This document shows positions 1 through 7,870 of a stretch of 42,409 bases of DNA, piece after piece. The number at the start of each line of letters is the position of its first letter. The stretch's first letter is position 1. Source of the DNA: Verrucomicrobiota bacterium (lineage in GTDB: Bacteria; Verrucomicrobiota; Verrucomicrobiia; Limisphaerales; JACDHS01); NCBI GenBank assembly GCA_013820875.1, contig JACDHS010000032.1:1-42409 (forward strand). Direction: 5' to 3'. Below the pieces are notes generated by a model. The model did not search any database. It had not been told where the DNA came from and was given only the letters and a program-made list of their open reading frames with translations. The position numbers were made by a program, and so were the translations under genes.

Positions 1-240
1 GTGGTCAACACACTGTGTGGTCGTCGTTGCTGCAGTTTCAAAGTGGACAACACACTGTGTGGGCGTCGTTGCTGCAGTTTCAAAGTGGACAACACACTGT
101 GCGGTCGTCGTTGCTGCGGTTTCAAAGTGGGCAACACACTGTGCGGTCGTCGTTGCTGCAGTTTCAAAGTGGGCAACACACTGTGTTGTCGTCGTTGCTG
201 GAGTTTTAGAATGGACAACACACTGTGTCGGCGACGTTTT
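1..240. repeat. 42-bp tandem array, six units (array 1)
   Basis: Six head-to-tail units start at 1, 43, 85, 127, 169 and 211, an exact 42-bp period with no spacers. Each unit begins GTGG(A/T/G)CAACACACTGTG and ends GCAGTTTCAAA. The core CACACTGTGTG is a perfect odd palindrome in the best copies. The last unit is the most diverged. Because 42 is a multiple of three, several frames stay open across it, but nothing suggests translation. It probably continues left of the window. Confidence 0.93.
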
Positions 241-305
241 GGGAACCACAAAGGCAATAAACCCTTATAATCCCCGCTTTTTAGTCCGGAGCACCGTGAT
301 TTTCG

Positions 306-321
306 ATTGCTCGAAAGCAAT
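306..321. other. small hairpin ATTGCT-CGAA-AGCAAT
   Basis: A perfect 6-bp stem closes a CGAA tetraloop and is followed on the plus strand by TTTCCC. It could be a weak terminator for something left of the array. The rest of 241-560 holds no gene I can support; besides this hairpin its only notable feature is the dyad at 395-417. Confidence 0.4.
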
Positions 322-394
322 TTCCCTGAATTTTGGCTGGGAAAATTCTGTTCGCAAAAGGGAGCTTCGTCGTGAGGTCAGGACATTAGATTTA

Positions 395-417
395 ATCATA
401 AGTGATCTACTTATGAT
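395..417. promoter_or_regulatory. operator-like perfect inverted repeat
   Basis: ATCATAAGT and ACTTATGAT form perfect 9-bp arms around GATCT, 143 bp upstream of the ATG at 561. AT-rich arms with a 5-bp spacer look like the site of a dimeric repressor more than a terminator, since no T-run follows. No regulator gene lies nearby, so the cognate protein is unknown. Control of the downstream metal-type genes is inferred from position only. Confidence 0.5.
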
Positions 418-560
418 ACGCGAAATCAACGGGCAAACGGGGAACCCCTGCCCTACGTGGCGCATTCCACTGAGGGAAGCAGCTAAAGGAAAACCTGCCT
501 TCGCAATGCGCCTCACTGCTAATTGTTGCCGAGACTCAGTTTTGCTAATCTGGAGCAGGA

Positions 561-983
561 ATGGGCGCAAGACGACAAAGGGAAACGTTTGTAAAACTCA
601 CCGGTTGGGTCAGTCTATTTGTCTGGTTAATGGCCTTCGTCCATTGCTCCTCGCTCTGCCTTCTCAACTGCGCTCCCTTTGAGCAGGCTCAGCAAGCCGA
701 ATACTCCCATGAAGGTTGCGATGGGCATTCGTCAGATTCCGGCGGCGCCGAAGGATGCAGTGACGCTTTTTGCAATGCGGCTAAATCAGCCTACGTTTCT
801 TTTCCTCAAATCACTTTTCTCAAATTTGTTTCCGCAGCTATCCCGGATTCGGTGATCGGCCAAATGCACGAACTGCCTGCCCGCCTCATTTCACGCCAAC
901 CGCCTGACAGTTTTTTGTTTCTCAGGCCCGTGGTGTATCTTGACGCGGCGAACCAAAGCCACGCACCCCCGCTCTCCTGCTGA
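561..983 (+). CDS. small secreted or membrane-anchored Cys/His-rich protein
   Basis: A 140-residue protein with a basic N-terminus, then a hydrophobic stretch at about residues 14-36 that fits a signal peptide or anchor. A polar segment at about 48-75 is rich in His, Cys, Asp and Ser (HEGCDGHSS, EGCSDAFC). The C-terminus ends QSHAPPLSC, a proline-rich tail that resembles small proteins found beside heavy-metal efflux genes; that resemblance is a recollection, not a search result. The ATG at 561 is preceded by GGAG at 552-555. Metal binding in the envelope is inferred from the Cys/His content and from the copper-storage gene 0.9 kb downstream. No catalytic motif is visible. Confidence 0.6.
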   Translation: MGARRQRETFVKLTGWVSLFVWLMAFVHCSSLCLLNCAPFEQAQQAEYSHEGCDGHSSDSGGAEGCSDAFCNAAKSAYVSFPQITFLKFVSAAIPDSVIGQMHELPARLISRQPPDSFLFLRPVVYLDAANQSHAPPLSC

Positions 984-1016
984 TCGGACTCGTATCTGGT
1001 CACCACTTCTGCTCGC

Positions 1017-1036
1017 ACCTGCGCTTGTGCGCAGGT
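1017..1036. other. perfect 8-bp hairpin after the Cys/His-rich gene
   Basis: ACCTGCGC and GCGCAGGT pair perfectly around TTGT, 34 bp after the preceding stop codon. The stem is strong but is followed by TTCATCC instead of a T-run, so it may be an attenuator or mRNA 3' end and not a classical terminator. Confidence 0.45.
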
Positions 1037-1115
1037 TTCATCCAAAACCTAAATCTCTCAAACAACAAGATCCTGGCGGTTTCTTAACCACTTGCCAGGA
1101 AAAGGAATCAATCTT

Positions 1116-1409
1116 ATGAGCCGTTTAACAGCTTTGGAAATTTCTCTCAGACACGGAGTTTGTTCATCGCCGGGATGCGCCATCTGCGCCGAGCTCCCGA
1201 TGGAGAATGTCGCCGGTTACCTGAATCAGATCGGGTTCCACGTCCGGGATTACAGCGACGACCACAAAACCGCGTTCGGTTTTGTCGAAGTGCTTGAAGA
1301 CGAAGAAACCTGTTCCCGCCTGCTGAAGAATCAGAACTCATCTCCAGAAGGCCGGACACCAGCCCTGAACCCGATGTCAAACACCAAGGAAAGCTGGAGA
1401 TCGCCATGA
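1116..1409 (+). CDS. small Cys-containing protein of unknown function
   Basis: A 97-residue protein I do not recognise. It has a C-x4-C-x2-C cluster near the N-terminus (CSSPGCAIC, residues about 16-24), followed by a predicted alpha/beta segment (VAGYLNQIGFHVRDYSDDHKTAFGFVEV) and a polar tail. The ATG at 1116 is chosen because AGGAA lies about 8 bases upstream; a TTG at 1092 in the same frame would add eight residues. Its stop overlaps the next start as ATGA, so translation is probably coupled. The cysteines and the neighbour at 1920 suggest metal or redox handling, without proof. Confidence 0.6.
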   Translation: MSRLTALEISLRHGVCSSPGCAICAELPMENVAGYLNQIGFHVRDYSDDHKTAFGFVEVLEDEETCSRLLKNQNSSPEGRTPALNPMSNTKESWRSP

Positions 1410-1915
1410 ACGAGGATGAAACGCTGATCATGCACCGGCTGCATCAATTCTCAGATGGATATGCCGCCAGGGATATTCCCGCCGTACTCGCAACGTTCAG
1501 CCGCAACCTGGATGCCACCGTCGTCGTCGGCAGCAGTTCTGACGAACCTCTCCTGGGGTTGGATGCCATTCGTAAGCGGCTTATGCAGGAATTCCGCCAG
1601 CAGGATCATCTGCGGCTACACGCCCGATGGATGAACCTGAACATCGTCGGAACAGTTGCCTGGATCACTGCCTTGTCAGAAGCCATGTCCCCTTTGATTG
1701 AAACGCCGCTGACCAGCCGGCTCACTGCCGTTCTCCTGAAGGAATCGGACGGCTGGTTTATCGCTCATCTCCATTTCTCTTTTCCTTTGCTGCCCGTGGA
1801 AGGGAACAGAGTTCAGCCGATGCCAGAATACACGAGAGCATCCATGGAAAGATCCGCATATGAGGGGAAGTTTCCTCGTCGCCGCATCCATACAACAAAC
1901 CGAATGAAAGGATAA
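1406..1915 (+). CDS. NTF2-like / SnoaL-like domain protein
   Basis: 169 residues. Residues about 5-130 match the pattern of the NTF2/SnoaL/DUF4440 cone fold: an N-terminal helix with GYAARDIPAVLATFS, then DATVVVGSSSDEPLLGLDAIRKRLMQEF, and beta strands ending ESDGWFIAHLHFSFP. A family member may be an enzyme, a binding protein or an ignored ketosteroid-isomerase relative; the active residues do not decide which. The tail after about 140 is basic and may be disordered. It overlaps the previous gene by 4 bp (ATGA) and ends 4 bp before the copper-storage gene, so the three are likely one transcript. Confidence 0.75.
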   Translation: MNEDETLIMHRLHQFSDGYAARDIPAVLATFSRNLDATVVVGSSSDEPLLGLDAIRKRLMQEFRQQDHLRLHARWMNLNIVGTVAWITALSEAMSPLIETPLTSRLTAVLLKESDGWFIAHLHFSFPLLPVEGNRVQPMPEYTRASMERSAYEGKFPRRRIHTTNRMKG

Positions 1916-1919
1916 ACTT

Positions 1920-2261
1920 ATGCCACACGAAAAATACGAAGACTGCATACAAGCCTGCAACGAATGCGCCACCGCCTGCGATCACTGCGCCAGCGCCTGC
2001 CTCACGGAAGACAATGTCAAAATGATGACCCGCTGCATCAGCCTGGACCTGGATTGCGCGGGCATTTGTCGCCTGGCAGCCGGAGTGATGTCACGAGGTT
2101 CTGAACTCGCGCCGGAATTCTGCCGCTTGTGCGCCGAGATCTGCCGCCGTTGCGGTGAAGAATGCCGCAAACATGATCTGGACCACTGCCAGATATGCGC
2201 TGATGCCTGTGATGAATGCGCGGAAGAATGCGAAAAAATGGCAACCGAAGCTGTTCACTGA
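1920..2261 (+). CDS. four-helix-bundle copper-storage protein (DUF326/Csp type)
   Basis: 113 residues with 19 cysteines (9, 13, 16, 20, 23, 27, 39, 46, 50, 68, 71, 75, 78, 82, 90, 93, 97, 100, 104), spaced 3-4 apart so that they line one face of amphipathic helices. This is the signature of Csp proteins, which store many Cu(I) ions inside a four-helix bundle. There is no signal or Tat sequence, so it should be cytosolic, like Csp3, which has a comparable cysteine count. The start has AAAGGAT about 7 bases upstream and lies 4 bp after the NTF2-like gene. Copper binding follows from the family; the role of the upstream partners is inferred. Confidence 0.92.
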   Translation: MPHEKYEDCIQACNECATACDHCASACLTEDNVKMMTRCISLDLDCAGICRLAAGVMSRGSELAPEFCRLCAEICRRCGEECRKHDLDHCQICADACDECAEECEKMATEAVH

Positions 2262-2276
2262 AAAGTTTAATGCCAC

Positions 2277-2319
2277 ATCAGCCTTGGGTTTGAGGTGACT
2301 CAGCCTCAACCGGGCTGAT
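2277..2319. terminator. nested stem-loop between convergent genes
   Basis: Outer arms ATCAGCC (2277-2283) and GGCTGAT (2313-2319) enclose inner arms TTGAGG (2290-2295) and CCTCAA (2304-2309). It lies between the copper-storage stop and the end of the minus-strand histidine kinase, the right place for a bidirectional terminator. T-runs are poor (AAAAGTTTAA before, GGCAGTTTG after). Confidence 0.55.
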
Positions 2320-2336
2320 TGGCAGTTTGTTGCGAA

Positions 2337-4313
2337 TCAGGAGACAGCACCCGGAAGTTCAATCCAAAAGGAACTGCCGTGACCGGCTTTGGATTCCACA
2401 CCGATCGTGCCACTCATTCGTTCCACTCCCTTTTTCACGAGGGCGAGGCCAATGCCGGTTCCGGAATATTCGCTGCGATGCAATTGCTGAAAGATTTCGA
2501 AGATCTTCTCCTGGTGTTCTAAAGCGATGCCGATTCCATTGTCTTCAAACCAAAGTCGCACCCTGTCGCCAATCCGTTCGGATCGGATTCTGACTGTGGG
2601 TGTAGTCCCGTCCGCGACAAACTTAAAAGCGTTGGAGACCAGGTTAAGGAGAACCTGGTTAAGAACGCTGGCATTGGCGACAACGGGTGGAAGCGGTTCC
2701 TGCACTTGAATGGTCGCCTCACTTTTTTGCATCTCACTGTGGAGGTCGGCCAATACTTTGGAGAGGACTTCTTCCACGTTGACCGTTTCCAATGGAATTT
2801 CCTGTTGGGCCAGCCGGCCGTAATCCAAAATATCGCTGACCAGGCGATCCATGCGCACTGCACTCCTCCGGATGCGTTCCAGGTATTCCACCCCCTCGTC
2901 ATCCAGTTTACTTTTGTAATCCTGCAACACGGCCTCGGAAAAGCCGCTCATCGCCCGCAAAGGCGCGCGAAGATCATGGGCAATACTGTAGTTGAAAGTT
3001 TCCAGTGAATGGATCGTTTGCTGAAGTGCAGCGGTGCGTTCGACGACAGTATGCTCAAGCTTTTCCGCCCAGCGTTTCTGTTCATCCATATCTGTGCAGG
3101 TGCCAAACCAGCGAACAACTTCCCCTTGCTCATCTTTGATCGGCAACGCGCGGATCATATACCAGCGGTAGTCACCGCGCTCTCGATCGGGAAATCGGCA
3201 TTCAAACTCAAATGGTTCATCCGTGCTGACGGAATGCTTCCATGCCTTGATGCACTTTGGATTATCTTCCGGATGCAGCAGCGGAATCCAGCCTTCCGGC
3301 GCAGAGCTTTGATTCAAACCGGTCAGTTCGAACCAGCGCTTGTTGTAATAATCCACGCGCCCATCCGCTCGCGCCGACCAAACGACTTGCGGCATGGCAT
3401 CGGCGAGTTCCCGGAAACGTGATTCGCTTTCAAGCAAAGCCAGTTCCGCGCGTTTGCGTTCCGTTATATTGTGAGTCACTCCGGCAAGGTGCAATGGGGC
3501 GCCGGCTTCGGAGTAGGCAACTCTGCCGTTGGAATTGATCCAGCGAATCTCTCCATTCGGAATCGTGATGCGATATTCGGCGTGATAATCGGTTCCGCTT
3601 TTGATCGAACGATTCATGGAACGCACCATCCGATCCCTGTCCTCGGGATGGATCATCTTCATCAGGACATCGAAAGTGATTTCATCTTTCGGCTGCAATC
3701 CAAAGTTCGCTTTACATGTATCAGACCAGACGACCACTTTTGTCCTCAAATCCATTTGCCATGTCCCCAGGCCACCAGCTTTCAAGACAAACTCCAGGTG
3801 CTGCTTGCTTTCGCGGCTTTCCTGCAACAAATCGCGAACCATGTACTGGCGTTGACGGAACCGCAGGACGACTTCCAACGTGCTGATCAATGTGCTGGGA
3901 CGAAAAGGACGTTCGATCAACGTGACGTTCCCGCTGGGACCGAAGACACTCAACTGGCGCAAATGCGTCTGGCTCGCCTCTCCGCCACTGGTGATGATCG
4001 CCACCGGAATATCGGACCAGGAAGGTTGATTGCCCAGTGTTTGAACCAGCACAGCCACTGACGCGCTTCCGATGGCTTCTTCAGCCAGGAGAACCGCTCC
4101 ACAACCCTGATTCACCCGGTGGCAGAGATCGTACATGTCACAGCACACTTCAGCGTGCAAACTGGCTTGCCTCAGGAAGCCCACGGTCAGGGCTGCATCA
4201 TTCGCAGTAGGCGCGAGAACCAGAATTCGTTTTTCGCCTTCGACGTTGAACGCCGCTGCGATACCCGGACGACGGATATCGGAGGTCTTGGAAATGCTCA
4301 ACCTTTCGATCAT
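2337..4313 (-). CDS. PAS-PAS sensor histidine kinase with N-terminal pseudo-receiver
   Basis: 658 residues from the ATG at 4313; a GTG at 4319 is also possible. Order: receiver-like domain (about 25-155) whose beta-3 strand reads GAVLLAEEAI, lacking the usual phospho-acceptor Asp; coiled linker; PAS/PAC 1 (about 165-285, ending NITERKRAE); PAS/PAC 2 (about 295-415); HisKA with AHDLRAPLR (His about 446); HATPase with N box (LNLVSNAFKF) and G boxes (DNGIGI, GTGIGLAL). No transmembrane segment is evident, so it is cytosolic. The start overlaps the upstream KaiC-like stop as TGATG, so the two are coupled. The pseudo-receiver probably binds a partner and is not phosphorylated. No response regulator is adjacent. 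Confidence 0.92.
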   Translation of the reverse strand: MIERLSISKTSDIRRPGIAAAFNVEGEKRILVLAPTANDAALTVGFLRQASLHAEVCCDMYDLCHRVNQGCGAVLLAEEAIGSASVAVLVQTLGNQPSWSDIPVAIITSGGEASQTHLRQLSVFGPSGNVTLIERPFRPSTLISTLEVVLRFRQRQYMVRDLLQESRESKQHLEFVLKAGGLGTWQMDLRTKVVVWSDTCKANFGLQPKDEITFDVLMKMIHPEDRDRMVRSMNRSIKSGTDYHAEYRITIPNGEIRWINSNGRVAYSEAGAPLHLAGVTHNITERKRAELALLESESRFRELADAMPQVVWSARADGRVDYYNKRWFELTGLNQSSAPEGWIPLLHPEDNPKCIKAWKHSVSTDEPFEFECRFPDRERGDYRWYMIRALPIKDEQGEVVRWFGTCTDMDEQKRWAEKLEHTVVERTAALQQTIHSLETFNYSIAHDLRAPLRAMSGFSEAVLQDYKSKLDDEGVEYLERIRRSAVRMDRLVSDILDYGRLAQQEIPLETVNVEEVLSKVLADLHSEMQKSEATIQVQEPLPPVVANASVLNQVLLNLVSNAFKFVADGTTPTVRIRSERIGDRVRLWFEDNGIGIALEHQEKIFEIFQQLHRSEYSGTGIGLALVKKGVERMSGTIGVESKAGHGSSFWIELPGAVS

Positions 4314-5800
4314 CAACACCTTTGTTTTGCTTCGGACTCGGCTTCAACAAGAGGCACGCCGGTAAGCACTCCTTGAAAATCGATCAAAGGCTGGCCGACA
4401 TGAATGCCGTCGTCCGCGATAGTCATTTCACGAATGGTGCGTTCGTGGTTGCCACTCCTCTTTTTGATCATTGAAATCGCCTGCCTGACCGATCCTTTCG
4501 ACTCGAAGAATCGGAATAGCAACACCGTGTCTGCAAGATAGGTGAGGTCAACCGCGGATTCCATGGAACCTATAACTCCGCGTTGCGCGAGCACCATCAG
4601 TGTCACAATCCCCTGTTGGTTCAAGAAGGAGAGTAATTCGTGCAATTGAAGATTAAGAAATCGTTCCCCAGGCATTGCATTGAGATACCCATTGATACTG
4701 TCCAGGATCACCATGCGGGTCTCTTCGGAAGCGGCCTTGCGAATTCGATGCGCCATTTCACCCGGGGATATTTCCGCGGGATCGATTTGCTGGATTCGAA
4801 TCAACCCGCTTTTAATATGCGGCCTCAAATCCATCCCCAACTGGGATGCGCGGTGCAGAAGCGTTCCCATTGTCTCATCGAAAATGAAAAAAAGCGTTTT
4901 TTCACCACGTTCAGCAGCCGCAAATGCGAATTTCATGGTTAAGGTCGATTTACCTGTCCCAGGCGGCCCCATGAACATATTGCTGGTGCCGCGATCCAAC
5001 CCGCCGCCCAACAAAGCGTCGAGTTCAGAAATGCCACTCGAAAACACCTCCCGCTTGAAGTCGGCATGATGTTCAGCAGCAACCAGGCGCGGGAAAACAA
5101 CCATCCCCCCTCTCTTGATGGCGAAGTCGTGATTCCCCTCGCGGAAGTGCAGTCCCCGGACCTTGACGACATTCAACTGCCGCCGCGAGACACCGTAATC
5201 CGGAGTGGAGCGCAGCAGCGTGATAACACCATGCGCGATGCTTTCCAACGGACTGTCCTGTGCGCTTGCGGTCCGGTCATCGAGAAAGAGCACCGTGCAT
5301 TGATGGGCGGCGAAATATTGTTTGAATTGCAGAATCTGTTTTCGATACCGGAGCGATGTCTCGGCCAGCAACCGCATCTCGGAAAGCGAATCGAAAACCA
5401 GTCGTTGCGGTTTGATTCGTTCCACCTCATCGAGCAACACCTGGGTGCGCCGGTTTAACTCGACGTCCGATGGATGGAAAAAGGTCGTGTTAGTGTCTTC
5501 GTTGATCGTTGCTTCAAGGGCGGAAAGTTCAAACAGGTGAAGTTTATCCAGGCTCCAGCCGTGTGACTTTGCCACCTCCAGCAATTCCTCTTTCGTTTCA
5601 GAAAACGTGATATACAGGCCGGTTTCATTGTTTTTTACTCCTTCGAGTAAAAATTGCAGCGCCAAAGTGGTCTTGCCGACGCCTGGGTTTCCCAAGATCA
5701 GATAGAGTCTGTTCCGAGGCAATCCACCGCAGAGAACGTCGTCCAATCCCTCCACTCCTGTCGCGCAAGCTGACTGATTTAATGTAGCTCCGTTACTCAT
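4313..5800 (-). CDS. KaiC-like double RecA-domain ATPase
   Basis: 495 residues with two tandem KaiC/RecA domains. Domain 1 has Walker A GNPGVGKTT (37-45), catalytic region FSET (66-69) and Walker B RLVFDS (133-138). Domain 2 has Walker A GPPGTGKST (278-286), FDET (307-310) and Walker B MVILDS (363-368). By my alignment the Ser-Thr phosphorylation pair of cyanobacterial KaiC falls on Thr420-Tyr421, so the classical two-site cycle may not apply. No kaiA or kaiB is present. It overlaps the histidine-kinase gene, a pairing that suggests an ATPase switch giving input to a kinase and not a circadian clock. The ATG at 5800 has no clear Shine-Dalgarno sequence. Confidence 0.93.
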   Translation of the reverse strand: MSNGATLNQSACATGVEGLDDVLCGGLPRNRLYLILGNPGVGKTTLALQFLLEGVKNNETGLYITFSETKEELLEVAKSHGWSLDKLHLFELSALEATINEDTNTTFFHPSDVELNRRTQVLLDEVERIKPQRLVFDSLSEMRLLAETSLRYRKQILQFKQYFAAHQCTVLFLDDRTASAQDSPLESIAHGVITLLRSTPDYGVSRRQLNVVKVRGLHFREGNHDFAIKRGGMVVFPRLVAAEHHADFKREVFSSGISELDALLGGGLDRGTSNMFMGPPGTGKSTLTMKFAFAAAERGEKTLFFIFDETMGTLLHRASQLGMDLRPHIKSGLIRIQQIDPAEISPGEMAHRIRKAASEETRMVILDSINGYLNAMPGERFLNLQLHELLSFLNQQGIVTLMVLAQRGVIGSMESAVDLTYLADTVLLFRFFESKGSVRQAISMIKKRSGNHERTIREMTIADDGIHVGQPLIDFQGVLTGVPLVEAESEAKQRC

Positions 5801-6178
5801 TTTGAATCTTCGTTAGAACGCGTTTTAATATGTCTTACAAACAGGCAACGCGCCAATGGAACGGAGTGGATCACCCTTACGTTTCCATCCGAATCTCGCC
5901 CTGTAGCAAGACTCAAAACCGACTTGCAAAAACTATTGGGTTGTTTACAGGCTGTCCATAGGGCACCGCATAGGGGCATTGCTGAATATGAATCAAGTGT
6001 CTGCCTCAGGAAGAATGAACCAGAAGGCGACAGGAGGAAAATTTCAGCAGTACCCAAATGAATGGCTGAAGGCGGGAAATTAGTAGTAGCCCGCCGCCAC
6101 GGGCTGGAAAAACAGAACTATAGAGTCGATTTGCCGCTTTGCGGAAGGGCCCGTGTCCACCCATTTTCAGACAGGCTC
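5801..6178. other. 378-bp intergenic region, no supported gene
   Basis: Lies between the KaiC-like start and the end of the ABC permease, both minus strand, so it should hold the kaiC-like promoter and the permease 3' end. A perfect hairpin AGCCCG-CCGCCA-CGGGCT occupies 6088-6105, and CCGC-TTT-GCGG lies near 6132-6142. An 86-codon open frame on the minus strand (5797-6057) has no recognisable content. I cannot name promoter boxes with confidence. Confidence 0.5.
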
Positions 6179-7870
6179 TTAGATCTGCTGCGGCAACTGC
6201 ATCAAATCGAATCTTCCACGATTGAACGCCCAGCCATAAGTCCGATGGAACCCCAACGAAATGACTCCTGCCGCTAAAATACAGAGTGCTGCATACCCGT
6301 CGTTCTCAAGGAAGAGGGAGGCACCGGCGAGCCCGAGAAAGACGATTACCGCAAATGCGAACCCCAAGACACCAAGCATAGACAGGTAACCAGACCGACT
6401 TGTGTCGTTGGTGCCAGAGCTGAAGAAAAAAACGGCTATTGCGGGTTGTGCGACAAATAGCAGGCACAACGCTTTTGCAGTTATCTCTGCACCCTGGTGC
6501 CAACCATAATTGTATAAGACAGCCGTCGCGATTCCATAGACAAAAACAAGTGGCGCAAAGGCCAGCAACCGGATGCAGTTCAGCTTGATAATGATTTGGG
6601 AAAGCTCGTGATAGCTCAGCGGAAACCCACTGTACCACGGCACGTTGGTTCCACTGAAGAACGAGGGAGTGAACGCTCGACCCAAAGGATTCGTGAGCGA
6701 CAGAAAACGCGCGCCAAGGATGTAGGTGCCGACAAAATATAAAATAATGGAAGGTCGCCAGGATGATTCCCGGACAAAAATTGTCGCGATCACGAGAACG
6801 GAAACCAGGATGGCGGCCCCGCGCCATCGTGCTGACCAGGCGGTTTCGTCCATGGCGAACCTGGCAATCATGCGCTGACGCGCATTGAAACCACGCATCA
6901 ATAACCGTTCGAACCACGGGAGTTCATCCGGCGCATCGTCCGTTAAGAAGGTCCGTTGCCGAATATCGTCTAGAATCTCGGTGGGACCGACCGCGTATCC
7001 CGGACCTGCCGCGGCTCTTAGGGGCACCTCGTCGTCATACTCATTTGAGGAATCCGTCGCTTCGGTCGGTTCTGCCAGGCAAAAACCCTGCCGCAAACGG
7101 AGCAGGGCAAAACGCACGGAATAAGAGAAGGCCGCGACCAATCCAAATGCGCCAAGCGCAATCAAATAGTTTTTTGAGTGAAAACTTTCGATTACCAGCG
7201 TGAGCCATCCCGGAGGTATTATCCAATAAGGAGTGTCAGCTAATTTCAAAACGAAGCCGATGACGGCAGGACTCAAGAACTCATGTGTGATCATTATCAC
7301 GAACAAACCCAGGCCACCCGAGACCACCACTGCCCCGTAGGGAAGACGAGGGAAACGGGTGCACATCCACACCGCAGTGATAAGGCAGACCCACCATTGC
7401 CCGATGATCAAAAACAATAACCCCAGCCAGCCCCAGAGGTCGTAACCGTTCGAGAACCCGACAGATCCAAACATGATCAGGAAAGCAAACATGAACCCTG
7501 AGGATTTCCGAACGAACAGCATCCACTGCCGCTCGAAGACATCGGCATCCAAAATTGGCAGATGGAAAAAAGCCTCCAGGGCCGGAGACGAATAGAGCGT
7601 GTTCATGAGATGGCTTGCCATCCAGAACACCAGGAACAGCGACAAAAGCGTCACACATACCAGTTGCGCCTGCAAACCACCTTCTTTCCAAAGAGAATCC
7701 ATCCCACTCAACACAAGCATCGTCCCGAAGAACCAAAAGAGAACCATCGGCGGCATCGAATACCTTCTTTGAATCCGTTTGGATTCGCGTTTTAGTTCCG
7801 GTGAACGCTTTATCTCGCTCCTGACGCGTCGTCGCAGTTCACGCTCCAGTTTTGTCGAATGCAACTTCAC
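6179..7870 (-). CDS. ABC exporter permease, polytopic membrane protein
   Basis: 563 residues with roughly a dozen hydrophobic segments (for example MVLFWFFGTMLVLSGM near 43, SGFMFAFLIMFGSVGF near 128, a cluster from about 345 to 555). The N-terminus is highly basic and the middle (about 265-320) is acidic and cytosolic. It starts with GTG at 7870, overlapping the ATPase stop as GTGA, so subunits are translationally coupled. The pair fits an ABC-2-type exporter; the substrate cannot be told from sequence. No extracytoplasmic binding protein is nearby, consistent with export. Confidence 0.8.
   Translation of the reverse strand: MKLHSTKLERELRRRVRSEIKRSPELKRESKRIQRRYSMPPMVLFWFFGTMLVLSGMDSLWKEGGLQAQLVCVTLLSLFLVFWMASHLMNTLYSSPALEAFFHLPILDADVFERQWMLFVRKSSGFMFAFLIMFGSVGFSNGYDLWGWLGLLFLIIGQWWVCLITAVWMCTRFPRLPYGAVVVSGGLGLFVIMITHEFLSPAVIGFVLKLADTPYWIIPPGWLTLVIESFHSKNYLIALGAFGLVAAFSYSVRFALLRLRQGFCLAEPTEATDSSNEYDDEVPLRAAAGPGYAVGPTEILDDIRQRTFLTDDAPDELPWFERLLMRGFNARQRMIARFAMDETAWSARWRGAAILVSVLVIATIFVRESSWRPSIILYFVGTYILGARFLSLTNPLGRAFTPSFFSGTNVPWYSGFPLSYHELSQIIIKLNCIRLLAFAPLVFVYGIATAVLYNYGWHQGAEITAKALCLLFVAQPAIAVFFFSSGTNDTSRSGYLSMLGVLGFAFAVIVFLGLAGASLFLENDGYAALCILAAGVISLGFHRTYGWAFNRGRFDLMQLPQQI

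Noticed and set aside
1-682. Open frames of 89 and 221 codons across array 1, with Cys-rich 14-residue repeats
   Set aside because: The 42-bp period keeps several frames open at once; there is no start context, and the second frame runs on into unrelated sequence.
5797-6057. 86-codon minus-strand frame before the KaiC-like gene
   Set aside because: Unlike any family, overlaps the KaiC-like start region, and its composition is not gene-like.
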